Part shown: positions 1 through 12,712 of the stretch, one piece after another
How the letters are laid out: each line of letters begins with the position of its first letter
Position numbering within the stretch: the first letter of the stretch is position 1
From: Ctena decussata
Taxonomy: Eukaryota > Mollusca > Bivalvia > Lucinida > Lucinidae
NCBI GenBank assembly: GCA_963989385.1
Contig: OZ022503.1
Coordinates: 70,158,123-70,222,122 of the forward strand
DNA: 64,000 bases
Direction of reading: 5' to 3'
Made by a program: the position numbers and the translations under genes
The notes under the pieces: generated by a model
Told to the model about the DNA's origin: nothing
The model's input: the letters and a program-made list of their open reading frames with translations, nothing else
Database searches by the model: none

Positions 1-132
1 GCTGTATTAAGTTTTGATTCTGTAAAGTAGTAAGTCAGCAGAGTGCGTTGGTCGAGGTTGTTAAAATATTTCAATAAAATATAAATGAGTTATGTTCGGT
101 TGAGACATGGTCGAATTAGAACATAAATATCT

Positions 133-902
133 GTTAAATCTAAGAAATCTATACACAGAAAATCGAAGACTCTTCTCAGACTTCGGGGATGCACTGACTA
201 ATCTGAGTATTTGCCGTTTGCACATGACGTAAAGTGCCATTTCTTGCCACATTTGGGTTATTTTAAAAGACAAAACTGAAACTCTGTCTTTGCCTGCTGT
301 TTCACTGTTCATATCAAGATCTCATTAAAGGCATCAAGTACTGGGTTTTAACAGCTTAATACAGAAATATTAGATGCTTGCATTGATAAAAACTGATAAA
401 TCTTAATAGAAAATGGATTTTTTGCCAGATGAAATATTTTAATGTAGGCTATGCAAGTCGCGTTCTACATTCTGGTTTACCTTAACGCACGTACACTTGC
501 GATGACATATGAGCCGCGACACGACAAAACCAACATAGTGGTTGTGCGCAAAGCGAAGACTCAGATCAGCCTGGGCGTCCGCCCAGTCTGATCAGAGCCT
601 TCGCTGTCCGCATGATAGTAGATTAGATCCTTAGCTACCCTTTTAGCGCTTAGCGATGGGTCTGAGCAGACTGGGCGGATGCCTAGGCTGATCTAAGTCT
701 GCACTGGCCGCACGACTACTCTGTTGGTTTTCTCGTGTCGCGGCTCACAAACGGGTGAACCGGCACACATTTTAGAAAAGCTGTCAACACTAACATCTGG
801 GATACTGACGGGAAGGCTAGCATACAGTTTTAACACGACCGTATCCTTTCTACTATTGTAGCGTATCTTTACATGCATTATATTGCTGACAATACCTTTT
901 CA
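133..902. repeat. Segmental duplication, copy 1 (interrupted by a MITE)
   Basis: This stretch is repeated at 1926-2455 with scattered substitutions and small indels. Both share a motif run that includes 'atctatacacagaaaatcg', 'tttgccgtttgcacatg' and 'gaccgtatcctt'. Copy 1 carries a foldback MITE at 510-747 that copy 2 lacks. No coding potential is recognised; the minus-strand open frames over it appear in both copies only because the DNA is duplicated. It may be a dispersed repeat rather than a local duplication. Confidence 0.8.
510..747. mobile_element. Foldback MITE, TGAGCCGCGACACG family, copy 1
   Basis: The element starts TGAGCCGCGACACG and ends CGTGTCGCGGCTCA, an inverted pair. Inside is a second inverted pair built around 'cagatcagcctgggc' and 'gcccagtctgatcag'. 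No transposase is present. The paralogous segment at 1926-2455 shows the empty site ('gacatatacggg'), so this is a true insertion. Related copies lie at 15168, 44418, 48534, 50853, 51967 and 55404, with a fragment near 41791. The target duplication is not clear. Confidence 0.85.
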
Positions 903-1446
903 AATAATGTTACATTTTCTGTGGCAATATTTCTGTTCACACGGACAAATTTTGTTTGTCATTTATACCTTACCATATAAAATTGGCAATGAAAATGTGG
1001 CGTATTTTTTCATTCACACGAGCAAATTTTTTTATGCCAAACCTACTTTGTCACAGAAACTTTGCTCGTTTTGAACGAAGCTTTTAAATATTTCGTGTGA
1101 CGTTTCGGTTTAAGATGAACTCAGAGCAGGATTATGGCCCAGTAAAATCGATGTAAGCCCACCCCCACCCCAGTAATTTATTGCTTCCCATTCCAAATCG
1201 TTGCTTCTGATGTGGTTTGTTACTATTATTGTCGTCGTTTGTCAGCTTTCTATACGTCGTAGACTTTTTGTACATTATTTAGAATAGCCTCGCTGCCATT
1301 GGCCGGGAAAGAGCTGGCCTCTTGGTTTTTCGCTTGTCTTGTTTTACTATGTGCCTTCTTCCTCTTTTATTTTTTGCTCTCCAATGTGGTGTTTCACTAA
1401 TGTGTTGATTCCTGATCGTTGCCGTTTCATCTGCTTAATAGCAATA

Positions 1447-1637
1447 CTCTATAATGATTTTTTTTTTTTCGAATTTGTTGTTTACATGCCATCTAGACCG
1501 TGCATTTAATCCAAATGGAAAAATATGGTGTTTTGCTGGTAAATTACCAGCAAAACACCTTATTTTTCAATTTGGAATAAATGCACTGTCTAAAAGGCAC
1601 ATTAACAACACAAATGTGAAAAAATCATTATAGAATA
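1447..1637. mobile_element. Near-perfect long hairpin (foldback MITE)
   Basis: Two arms of roughly 90 bases pair around a short loop centred near 1541, where 'ttgctggtaaattaccagcaa' folds back. Outer arms carry 'ctataatgatttttt' and its complement 'aaaaaatcattatag'. No open frame. It resembles a non-autonomous foldback element; the family is not recognised. Confidence 0.75.
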
Positions 1638-1925
1638 TGGCTGCCTAAAAGAGATTATTTACTATGAAAATGTTTAATTTTGTTTTGTTTATGTTCAGAT
1701 GAAAGCGGTAAATATGTATTATATGTGCAACAGCTTTTCTGGTTACGGAAAATGCACTCAAATTGTGTTTTGTCAGTAGTGTTTGTTGTTGGTACTATTG
1801 TCGTGCACGCCATTGGGCTATTTATGGCAATCACAAACCATCTAGGTCCTTTGCCAAATGACAGAGTACCTTAAAGCATACCAGGGCGGTCTGGTAACAG
1901 CCGTACCTGTTCAATTTAACCATAC

Positions 1926-2455
1926 GTTAAATCTGAGAAATCTATACACAGAAAATCGAAGACTCTCCTCAGACTGCGGGGATGCACTGACTAATCTGAG
2001 TATTTGCCGTTTGCACATGGCGTAAAGTGCCATTTCTTGCCACATATAATTTATTCTAAAAGACAAAAACTGAAATTCTGTATCTGCCTGCTGTTTCACT
2101 GTTCATATCAAGATCTCATTAAAGGCATCAAGTACTGGGTTTTAACAGCTTAATACAGAAATATTATATGCTTGCATTGATAAAAAATGATAAATCTTAA
2201 TATAAAATGGATTTTAAGCCAGATGAAAAATAATAATGTAGGCTATGCAAGTCGCGTTCTACATTCTGTTGTACCTTAATGCACGCACACTTGCGATGAC
2301 ATATACGGGTGAACCGGCGCACAATTAAGAAAAGCTGTCAACACTTACCTCTGAGATACTGACAGGAAGGCTTGCATACAGTTTTTAAGACGACCGTATC
2401 CTTACTACTACTGTAGCGTATCTTTGTGCATTATATTGCTGACAATACCTTTTTT
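1926..2455. repeat. Segmental duplication, copy 2 (empty MITE site)
   Basis: This is the counterpart of 133-902 without the foldback MITE. It fixes the ancestral junction at the insertion point. No gene is recognised in it. Confidence 0.8.
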
Positions 2456-2459
2456 AAAT

Positions 2460-5400
2460 ACGGCCTCACATATTTAAGCATTCTATTAATGTTTATTTCT
2501 CTGTATATGCCAGTGCCATAGTCTTGTATGCTCTTAGTATCAGTCCTAAAACGACACTTGAAGCGTTTAAATGCATGCATTAAAATAAATCGAAAAATTA
2601 ACTTTTACCTTGTCTTTTCTCAAATGCCCTGCTGACCTTAGCAAGCAAGCACAGCCAAAACAAAAATATGAAATAAATGCGCAATAAAGGGAAAATGAAA
2701 GAGAGAAGAGAGAAAAGATGGAAAGATCTGTAGGACAATCGAAAAAAGAAGAAGAAAAATGAATAAATAAATAAAACGCGCATACTTCTTGATAGCGGAT
2801 TCCTGCGTCGTGGCCTCTGACGTCATAAAGAAATAAGTGTTATATTGCACTTTCGATTTGACTCATCAAGTTAGCAGGTCAAAATTTAGGGAAAATATTT
2901 AACCCCGCCCCCTTCATCAGCGACTTTCTGGACCCTCTGGCTATTCTAACGTAGTTTCCAAAATGCAGTTTACATTGCAAAATGATTCCCTAAGTAATCT
3001 GCGATATTCTGATCAGACTGTTTGGTCTGCACATATCCACTTTGCATATGCCTTAAGGTAAATTGATATACTTTCAAAGAAACCAACTCTGCCATTTAAT
3101 ATTTTGATCCATTTTAATAGGGGTTAACTCTTAAAAGAAAGAAATAACATCCTTAACAGCAATTTCTTTCCATTTAGAGTCGACCCCATTTTTCATTTTT
3201 TGAGGGCTTCGTCATCCAAGAAAGAAAACAGGAAGTCTCAATAGTTTTCTCCCTTCGTAATTTTTGCAAAAACAAAGGTGTAAACATACACCTTAAATGC
3301 GCGGCAATAATCTGTAATTAGCACTGGCATATGCAACATGTATTCTTTTAACCTACATTACCATAACACCATCATCACGCTAATGACATACATTGTAAAA
3401 GGAGTGTTTTATTTTTTCCCTGTTCGTGCTAAAATCTGTTGACATGATGCAGTAGTTGATAATTATCTTTGCAACATCTCAAATCAGTCTCAGTGTAATG
3501 AGACAGTACCAACAGTTAAACGAAGAAAACGCATAATTAAGGTCTTTACATTTATCATCTTATAACGGAATTCTTAAAATTCCATGCAAAATCAAATAAG
3601 ACCATAATTACTTCATATTTAGCATGCTTTCATAAGTATGCTAACACACGTTTGCTTTGTGAAAAAAAACTGTGTATTTTTAAGTTGAAAAGTCTTTTCT
3701 AACTTCAATGGTCTCAAGCCAAATGGGCCAAATTAGCAGGAAATAATTTGCTTTGCTGGTTGTTTTATCCATTTTCAAATGGGTGGGAAGTACACTGATT
3801 TTAAAGGCCACAATTTGTTTCCAGGGAGAAAGGGTTGCGGGGACAAGGGGGAGGGGGTTGTACCTAAGGCCCATTTTCATGCGTTCCATGCAAATCGTAG
3901 CTTCTCGGCGCATACTAATACATTTAGCAATCAAACAGAAGGGTATGAAATGGGGAGCATGGAACACTGTGGTATGACAATATAGAAAGCTACATGTTTA
4001 CAAGTGTCTTTATTATCCCTTTCAGGTCTTATATGGTACACCCTCACGGTTTTGTAGACTATTGCGCCATTTTATAAAGTGGGACTATTTTAATGACTTC
4101 CGGTTTGCTTCTGTGAACGATGAAACATGGATATGTGTCATATGCGTTGTACTTTTGTTTAATATTTCTAAACATTGTTCTAACACCTAACTAATGAGTA
4201 CATGTATAATATCATTATTTGACTTATTCAATTTACATGTCCGTGTCTTATTATGATATGTTTCCTGTTACTAATCAAATTAATGAAAGGTCCCATTACA
4301 ATTTTGTACTGTGAATGCCCACTTTAAGGTCAAATTTCGAAAGTATACAGATCCAAACTCAAGTATTGCCAACAAGATCTACTAGTAGATGTCCCTAGTT
4401 TCCCTATTTCTTTTTCTTTCAGTTGTGTGTTTTTTAGATGAGACTGTGGCCTCTACTGGGTATCTGCATCCCTGCTTTAGTATAATTCATTGTCCCTACC
4501 GAGGTACATGTACCTGATCTCCTACCATCGAGGGTGCCAATCATGTAACTACCCAAAACAGATTTGGTTCCATACCAATTTGTAACATGCACATTTGCAA
4601 TCGTTTCGTATAAGAGTGGCTTCTACGGTCCAAATCGTCGCAGCAAGTATGAACAAAGTAAAACGTTTATTTATTCAATTACAATTACTCAGAAAACTCT
4701 AGAAATAAAACTTATAAACGCGGATGGAAGATCAGTTAATATCGGGAAGTGCAGCATGATTTAACTGTTTTCATGACACTTTATGATATTTAATGCGTAC
4801 TGTTAGGATTCCGTTTCCGTTTTATCAGAAACGTTTTAGTAGCTGTTATTGATGTGTGTCATGTTTAATAGAGCTGATTATTTCTTCTTAGTGGTAGAAG
4901 CAATATACTTCCCTTAACTTGGTTATATTATATCCTATAGACCGCCTTATGATATAAGGCACCTTACGTCGTATGGCAGTGCTTGCGTTTCCGCCCTTTA
5001 TGAAATGAAGCGTTATTTTTAAAATGTTCACAATCCAAACGCTGACAAAAAGAATGGATAGAAAATCTTAAATGCGTTCATTGCACAACCAATAAAGCAA
5101 GAAAAAATTGTTTTATTACATAAATATAGAATATTGCTCTCTGACAACGTTCTTCACCAAAAATGCTGTAAAGCCTTTAGAATAAAAGAGAATAGTATTT
5201 AAACTTAAAAAGGTAAAGATCACAGACCAGCCTGCGCATTTTCTCAGGCTAGTTTGAGTATGCATCGAGACGGCTCATTTAAACATTTATTCCAAAACTG
5301 AAAGTTGCGACTGCCTCTGACATGCGATTGACCAGAAGTCATTTTTACCGCAACACGCCTGCTATCATTTTATGCTTTATCTTTCTTTAAATGGCTGTTT

Positions 5401-5640
5401 CCTAATCCTATTCTCCCACACAGAATCAATGTATGACAAACGATATTGACGACTTATATTCTAAGACAAAAGTGTATTACTCACGTCAAGCAACTGAGCA
5501 AACGCCAAATATAAATGGGGGAAACGTGTAAATGTTTCGGCAGATGTCCAGATTAGCTTGCGCAGATGTGCAGTGCGGAAGGACAGGAACAGTTTTTGAC
5601 GCAGTTGCCTAACAAGACGGTATATGTTTTACAAGATATC
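2460..5640. other. No gene recognised
   Basis: AT-rich sequence with only short unsupported frames. Overlapping plus and minus frames near 3680-3985 have no recognisable domain. The segment at 3000-3060 contains weak remnants resembling the 'gatcagactg' core of the foldback MITE family, and 5221-5260 has a further degraded piece. Confidence 0.5.
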
Positions 5641-5654
5641 GTTTCTTACGAGGT

Positions 5655-5960
5655 CGCTCATCATTGAATAAAACTGCGGCGCTTATGGGTCCATGGGTCC
5701 ATATCGCTTATTTAAAGTCGGCGGCGAAGTGTTTTCAGGAGACACGTTTCGCTCTAAGGCCGCTCAGCTCTGGAAAAAGCCTCCCAAATCATTTACGAAT
5801 CTATGAGTCAACTTTACTAATCTTAGCCAGAGGAGGTGTTCTACATGCATTCAAATTTTCATCATGGATGTTCAGCTGATAGTATTTTATGTTTTACTTT
5901 GGCCTGTTTTTTCGTGTACTTTTATATGCTTTTTCTGGGTCCTATCTGTGTTACTTTAAG
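5655..5960 (+). pseudogene. Possible decayed 3' end of a non-LTR retrotransposon ORF
   Basis: One plus frame reads GDTFRSKAAQLWKKPPKSF followed by a stop. This resembles the 'sFr..AaqLWnsLP' block that commonly ends LINE reverse-transcriptase proteins in animals. Only this block is recognisable; the frame then meets stops and no upstream reverse-transcriptase motifs were seen. A chance match is quite possible. Confidence 0.25.
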
Positions 5961-6049
5961 AAGGAGGTTACAATGGATGCTAACACTGTTCAGCTTAGAC
6001 TGCCCATATTTGTACCAACACACCTCAAACAGGTTAAAATACCGTTAAG

Positions 6050-7080
6050 TTTCCATTAACTTTTAATATACATATTAAACAATAATCATTCAAGCAGAAA
6101 AACTATATATAGGCTTTCTGAACTGAATAGAAAAAAGGTTAATATGAAATAAATAGGCGCTACCTATAAAACGAGCACTGCTGGCAACTTTTTCTCATAA
6201 CATGTAGGCAATTACAGGTATGTCGATTCAGATAGTGCAGAAATGTTAGCGGTCTTGCAATTTTCGACGTTTTGAAACCAGCAAACTGAAGAAAAAAATA
6301 TTTATGTAATATCTTCAAGTGGGATACACTGTTAGTACAAAATCAAAAATCAAAAGTAATTTCCCTTACAGCCCTTAAGTATTTACTTCTCATGTTCTTT
6401 CCTATGAGACATCTTACCATATGGCTAAAGATTGGAATATTCTAAACCTATTTCATTCTTATCTTAGAATGCATTCTGTAAATGGATATTGCTGTTTAGT
6501 GTTATATGTGCCAGTACTAACATGCAGTCCTCTAGGACTTGAACCTAGTATCTTAAAAACAGACAGCACCAACTGCAGGACTGTTACATAAGACTGACAC
6601 AAATCCCAGATAGTGACTGATTGCCTGATTATCAATTGTGACTATCAAATTTAATCAGTGCCTACCTCTCCAAATTTTTAAGTAACTGTTAATATCTGCT
6701 GTTGTAATGAAATTGTATAAAAAAATAATGCTGTCTAACCTGTCTCAAGGGTAACTCTGTTAAGGGTCACCTATCACATGTAGCTACTTTTTTGTGCCCC
6801 AGGGGACAATGAACCTCTATTAAGTGTACACCTGTCTGCCATGACTCTGCAGCCAGTTTTTGTGAGGCCCCTTCGTGACCCCTCAAGACAGATTTGACTA
6901 CATGTTGTATGAACACTGGGCCACTTAATCAGACTTTAACTGCATTTTTCATTGAGACTGATCGTGAACCATCATGTTGCAACTTTACTGAGCATGAACT
7001 GGGCAAAAAGTATTAGTATGTATGTTTTTCTGACTTGATATGAAATTAAGGCATTGCCTTCTAAGTGACACCAAATCCTC
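6050..7080. other. No gene recognised
   Basis: AT-rich sequence without a supported open frame, RNA gene or clear repeat boundary. Confidence 0.4.
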
Positions 7081-7105
7081 GAAGTATATGAATGTACTGT
7101 TGTAA

Positions 7106-7424
7106 ATGTACTTGATATCATTTAAAGATGGAAATTGTATGTTTAGCTTTCTTTTGTCAGAAATTCGACAATCAACTGATAGGCTTGTTTTTCATATGGA
7201 TTGTACAGCCAGTCAAGATTATTTCAGTCATTTTCAACTAAATCAGTTGTACAAATTTGTTGCCAAAATGTGTGATCCCCTAGAAAATCACATGATCACC
7301 TGCAAATATAAGATCTCAAAAACTTTCAAGCAAATGTTAACTTACGAAGAGACGGACAGACAAACGGACATTGGACAAAAGATATATACCCCTCCTCATA
7401 CTTCGTTTGCTGGGGGTATAATTA
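7106..7424 (+). mobile_element. Array-type element, 3' end only (single unit)
   Basis: The 3' part has a short ACGGACAGAC-type simple repeat at about 7351-7377 followed by a terminal hairpin 7384-7420 whose stem ends are TATACCCC and GGGGGTATA with 'cttcg' in the loop. The same order (repeat, ACGG or ACGT tract, C-rich/G-rich hairpin) ends the elements at 10120, 31697, 50066 and 62946. The 111-codon open frame across it is element sequence, not a supported gene. The 5' boundary is not seen. Confidence 0.55.
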
Positions 7425-7904
7425 TGGCCTTGCTAATATAATTATATAATGTAAAGTCTGATTTGATAGTTGTCATCTCACCCCTGTAGATTTGAGACTT
7501 GCAAGTGCTTAAGACAAGCAATAGGTCTTATCAATGACAAAACAAATTGCAAATAAAAGCTCACCTCCATGATGCTCATATATCTATATCCAGAATCTCC
7601 ACAACCACAACCCCCCATCAGCCAAAGTAGTAAGCCAAAGAATCTCATACGTCAAGCAACAGTCCCTTAATCTAACTTATCTGCTATACTCCAGGGAACA
7701 ACAAACACTGGAGGGGCACCAGTGTTTAAATTTGAAACCAAAGAAAATGGACATGAGCTGTGTTGTCTTGTCTGCAGAATTATGAATATATTACTGACTT
7801 ATTTGCAATAATGAAAACTTAGTTTCATGGGCACAGTTGAAAACATTTTAATGAATGAACATGCAGGCGTGATCTCCACTCCATTCCATGGCTTTGTGAT
7901 GACT

Positions 7905-7957
7905 TCTTACAGGAAAGAATTTGCTTCCTCTGAGGGAGCAAATTCTTTCCTGTAAGA
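7905..7957. repeat. Perfect short hairpin
   Basis: The arm 'tcttacaggaaagaatttgc' pairs with its exact complement across a loop of about ten bases. It may be a tiny foldback element; a microRNA-type precursor is an alternative that cannot be judged here. Confidence 0.7.
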
Positions 7958-8536
7958 CAACCATTTCAGGCACTGGGATGAAATTGTAACCAATAGAATG
8001 TAGATTATCTAAACCATTCCACTCCAGGTTTATCTATGGCACTTTCATGTTGCATCACAATAGAACTAATATAATAATAAAGACTGTCATTGAGTGTCAT
8101 AAAGAATGAACTTGTTCCAGACATCAGAGAAATTTGTTTCAGAAGTGACTCTCATGGACAATCCTACCTTCAATGTTTTAAATAGGAATCAAAGTTTTAC
8201 CGAATCTAATGCATATTCAAGAAATGCTTGTAACAGTTTTGAAGTTTATTATAGCAAGGGCATTTACTAGGATAAATATGGTATATTGGTACGTAGAACT
8301 GTTTGAAATGGCTTTGTGTAATTCCTTAGAACTCTTGTACTACATAACTCTTGTACTACATGGCCGTCTCCTGCCGGTGATTCACTTTTTCATCTGCAGA
8401 ACATATTAAAATCCGAGCAAATATAAGATATAAGATTACTGGGTCCGGATAAATAATACATAAAACTTCAAATTAAACTACAGTAGGTCTCTCTGTTACA
8501 AAACACTATCCTTAAGTTTCCTAGCTAGTTTGAGGG

Positions 8537-8563
8537 GTTGGGGGGGGGGGGGGGGGGGGGGGG
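8537..8563. repeat. Poly-G tract
   Basis: An uninterrupted run of more than 20 G residues. Exact length is likely to be unreliable in sequencing and assembly. Confidence 0.85.
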
Positions 8564-9105
8564 GTTGGTATCTGACAACTAATTTTGAGTATGTGACATT
8601 CCAGCTGACAAACAATTTTGAGTACCCTCTGGACATTCCTGACATTTTTTGTACTGTGTGAATCCTAATAAATGCCCTGCTCTAATAAACGCCCTTGCTT
8701 CTAACCTGTTGTCACCCTTCTGTATGTCTCTTCTTCATGACCCAGAAATGACATCTTACAAATTGTGAAAATACAGACAAATTAATTTTTTAGATTGTAG
8801 CATTTGCTCAGCTGTCCTCGAAGTCAAGAAGGTCACCCATTCTGGTACTAACCACTATCTTCTTTGCTTAATTTCTTGAAAGAGCCAACCACCCTACCTG
8901 AATCTCCATAAAGATGCTGCCAGCTTCTACAGCTAGGCTGTAAAAGTTGAAAATATATACGTACCACACTGATTTTTTTCTCTACATAAGTGGTGCCCAT
9001 AAAAAGTACCAGTCCCAATTCAGAATGTAATTCAGAATGTATCTTTTTTTTCCCAACTGCAAGTTGAACAAGGCATTGCAGGCGATACAAATCCCCTTAC
9101 ACAAG

Positions 9106-10072
9106 ACTACTTGCTCGAGATATTGTCATGCCCTACATTTGTGTGAAGTTATTTTAAAATCCATGGAGAAATGTAGGCGCTAGAGCGATGACAAAGTTTT
9201 TCTAAAAATAGCTACAGCGACCTTGACCTTTTAAGCGCAGCATCCTGAAAGTCGAACTTGCTCGAGATATTGTCTTGCCCTACATTTGTGTGAAGTTATT
9301 TTAAAATCCATTGAGAAATATAGGCACTAGATCGCTGACAAAGTTTTTCTAAAAAAAGCCACAGTGACCTTGACCTTGGGCGCAGCACCCTGAAAGTCAA
9401 ACTTGCTCGAGATATTGTCATGCCCTACATTTGTGTCAAGTTAATTTAAAATCCGTTGAGAAATGTAGGCGCTAGAGCGATGACAAAGTTTTTCTAAAAA
9501 TAGCCACAGTGACCTTGGCCTTGGGCGCAGAACCCTTAAAGTCAAACTTGCTCGAGATAATGTCATGCCCTACATTTGCGTGAAGTTACTTTAAAATCCG
9601 TTGAGAAATGTAGGTGCTAGAGTGATGACAAAGTTTTTCTAAAAATAGCCACAGTGACCTTGACCTTGGGCGAAGCACCCTGAAAGTCGAACTTGCTCGA
9701 GATATTGTCATGCCCTACATTTGTGTAAAGTTATTTTAAAATCCTTTGAGAAATGTAGGCGCTAGAGCGATGACAAAGTTTTTCTAAAAATAGCCACAGT
9801 GACCTTGACCTCGGGCGCAGCACCCTGAAAGTCAAACTTGCTTGAGATATTGTCATGCCCTGCATTTGTGTGAAGTTATTTCAAAATCCATTGAGAAATG
9901 TAGGCGCTAGAGTGCTGACAAAGTTTTTCTAAAAATAGCCACAGTGACCTTGACCTTGGGCGCAGCACCCTAAAAGTCGAACTTGCTCGAGATATTGTCA
10001 TGCCATACACTTGTGTGAAGTTATTTCAAAATCCGTTGAGAAATGTGAGTGCTAGAGCGATGACAAAAGGTG
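9106..10072. repeat. Tandem array, about 145-bp unit, seven copies
   Basis: The marker 'gctcgagata' or a one-base variant recurs at 9113, 9260, 9405, 9550, 9695, 9840 and 9985, giving spacings of 147 then 145 bases. Each unit contains 'gtgaccttgacctt' and 'gacaaagtttttctaaaaa'. The array runs into an ACGT tract and a terminal hairpin, so it is the body of a mobile element, not a centromeric satellite. Confidence 0.9.
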
Positions 10073-10153
10073 AACATACGTACGTACTTACGTACGTACT
10101 AACGTATGGGACAAAACCTATATCCCCTCACCACTTCGTGGTGTGAGGGGATA
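10073..10153. mobile_element. 3' terminus of the 9.1 kb array element: ACGT tract and hairpin
   Basis: An ACGTACGT-type tract at 10076-10107 is followed by a hairpin 10120-10153 with stem TATCCCCTCA / TGAGGGGATA and 'ttcg' in the loop. This is the same terminal design as four other elements in the window. The 5' end probably lies near 9085, where 'aaatccccttacac' could pair with the end, but this is uncertain. Confidence 0.65.
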
Positions 10154-10239
10154 AAAATTCCCAATTGCAGAAAAAATTGTTCTAGGGACCATCTTACAAC
10201 ATACATTTACTTGCTTGCTTAGAGAAATAGCAGATATTT

Positions 10240-10396
10240 AAGGAATGAATGTTATTTTTTTAACGTTTACTGAAGTATAAACTACATCGGGTCACGAGCA
10301 AAGTAAGTGAACCCCGAAGGGGTTTACGTAAACTTTGCTCGTGACACGATGTAGTTTATACTTCAGTAAACGTTTAAAAAATAACATTCATTCCTT
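10240..10396. mobile_element. Long perfect hairpin MITE with 6-bp target duplication
   Basis: Arms of about 72 bases pair around 'gaaccccgaaggggttt'. The ends are AAGGAATG and CATTCCTT. Identical ATATTT hexamers flank it at 10234-10239 and 10397-10402, consistent with a target site duplication, although the AT-rich context weakens that. No coding sequence. Confidence 0.75.
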
Positions 10397-10399
10397 ATA

Positions 10400-12310
10400 T
10401 TTATATTATTAAACGATGCTTTTGATCAATAAAAAGATAAACAAAATTAAGAAATACATATATAAAGATAGTTTAAAAAACATTACCGGCCGAATTTAGC
10501 AATAGTTTGAAACAGCCGCATTGTCACTGCCTACCAGTAAATTCCACCTCCTGCTGTAGATTTCGCGTGCAAGTAGGCGTAGCGAGCTGTCACTCAATGT
10601 TTACTAGCCATTCAAGTACATGGAATGTTGTAGATTTCACGTGCTAGTTAGTGAGATGAGCTGTCACTCTGAAGCGCGTGATACAATGTAATTATTGACT
10701 TTTAAACAACACTGACGCCCGCATCACTTAATTGGGTTGACAGAGAGCTCTACACTGATAATGTAAATATATAGCAATAATTGAACGTAAATAGTAACTA
10801 AATACTATATATTCAGTATCATGTCCCCTATCCCACCACTTGAGACTTAATAAAAGGTTTCCAAAATTCCAAATTATAGGAAAATAAGATGCGCTTTTTC
10901 CCAATTCCGTGGGCACCAGCACCATTCCCAAAATAGTGAAAAAATCACTGTACCAAAACACATTTACACTATATCCTGCTCTGGTAATGCACCTTAATAT
11001 CACAGTCCAATTCCTGCAGACTTCTGACATCAATACACTGAAGGGATCGGTCTATCAATGGAACCCATAGTTCTACAATGAAGAACATAATTGGCCCTAT
11101 TCATATTTTTCGTTGTTATTGGACATCTTTTTTCTTTTAAGTTGGCTGTATTACGTTCTACCCATGCCAAAATATCAAGCATAGCAAATCAATTACATGG
11201 GTTTACAATGGAGTTACACTGTTATGCTTACCACTGCGATTCAGCAATTACTACCAGCATTCAGACTATTTATATTGTTCCGTTCACATCTGTATAGTCA
11301 GTGAAAACAAAGCACTCATCCAGAAGTTTCATTACTGCCATCCTGTTGATCTCGAAAGCACATGAGCGTTGAATTGTAGAGTAAGGTATACGCAATCCCC
11401 ATGGTAACCGTTGATTAGTCAAACATATTTAGTTATTATTGCCTGTTTTCTTTTTTCTATCTTTTTTGACAGCTCAATGAAACTTTCAATGAAAATGTGA
11501 TATTTTTGGACTTTCGCTGTATCTGAACGATACATATTTCTTTAGTTCATGAAATGAAAAAGAGAATTTCTTGAGAAAATTATTTACTTTCATTTTTCAA
11601 AACTACCGAGTCATAAGAAAATGCCCTGTCAGACAATTGCATAAAATTTACTGAAGACTCAGATCAGCCTGCACATCCATCAAGTCTAATCGGCATGTTT
11701 TCCGTGAATATGGATCTATGGAGCCTGGGCAAAGAGACTGCATGCAGGTGCAGCAAGACTGAAGCTTCACTGGTTGCATTGGTCAATATGCACATTTTCA
11801 TGTGACGCAGCCCAATGATTATATGATTGAGCTGGGGTGGAGGGGGTATGGTGGGACCAGAAAAAAATGAAGAAACAAGTCTTCTGACTGATTTTGATGC
11901 AACAGTAGGGCGGTGCATCAATGTCGATATGACATTGTTTAGAATTCGATGTCGTGTGCATAGATAGAGGAGGCGAGAATAGATGAGAAAAGAAAATGAC
12001 ACATAGACGCACATGTACACTAACTTTTTTTCCATTGTAACAGTATGACGGCTAGCCCAGAATACATACGGCCTAGTTGCAAAAATAAATCTGTATTTTA
12101 CATTCACCTGGTATGTGTCGTCATCAAATTGGTTTCCCAATATTCCATTCCGATCACTTTAGCACTTGTTAAGTACCTGCAACGGGCTGTTGCCAACGAA
12201 TATTAAAAAAAAGTGAGATTTAGAAAGGTTTTTAGAACTTTTTGTCAGTCAAATGATGGTGGTTAACACATTTTTGTATGACTTTTTAAATGCTGTCAGT
12301 GTTTAGTAAT
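10400..12310. other. No gene recognised
   Basis: Several open frames of 60-158 codons occur, the longest on the minus strand at 11664-12140, but none shows a domain, repeat or composition that supports it. A fragment of the foldback-MITE core lies at about 11652-11690. Confidence 0.45.
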
Positions 12311-12314
12311 TTCC

Positions 12315-12557
12315 TTGGTCATCACAGGAAAACCAAGTTTAAGTCGCTTGGATTCACGGTCGGCATTTGGTTTACCACGTCCATTTTTAGCGGAAAGTGA
12401 GCGAGTGAACTCGGATTTAACGTCCCACCAACAGGGTCATATGGAGACTGGACCTTGGTTTATAGTTTCATCCGAAAGACCAGAGAAGCAGGGGATCAAT
12501 TTGTCCGCCCCTATATTGGTAGTCTGGCGTGTTATCCACTACACTACAGCCGCTCCT
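12315..12557 (-). mobile_element. tRNA-derived SINE
   Basis: Read on the minus strand, the head starts GGAGCGGCTGTAGTGTAGTGG, which contains a tRNA A-box (TAGTGTAGTGG). A degenerate B-box region (AATTGATCCCC) follows. Downstream comes a block resembling the 'ggatgaaac.ataaaccaaggtcc' central domain found in many invertebrate SINEs. It has no long open frame of its own meaning. Target duplications were not found. Confidence 0.6.
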
Positions 12558-12712
12558 TTTAGCGAAGAGACGGCGATGTGGCAGCCATAATAATACCTCG
12601 ACACTGATTTTAAGGGACTGGGGAACCCAAACTTTGCAGGTCATGAAAACTAGTGACAATGGCAAATTTCCCTGATTTTCAATGATTGGCGTTGTTTTGT
12701 CACAGCGCGTAT

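Noticed and set aside
7106..7441. 111-codon plus-strand frame
   Set aside because: The C-terminal part is the simple repeat and terminal hairpin of an array-type element.
11664..12140. 158-codon minus-strand frame
   Set aside because: No recognisable domain, no splice or promoter context, and a second frame overlaps it; length alone is not convincing in 64 kb.
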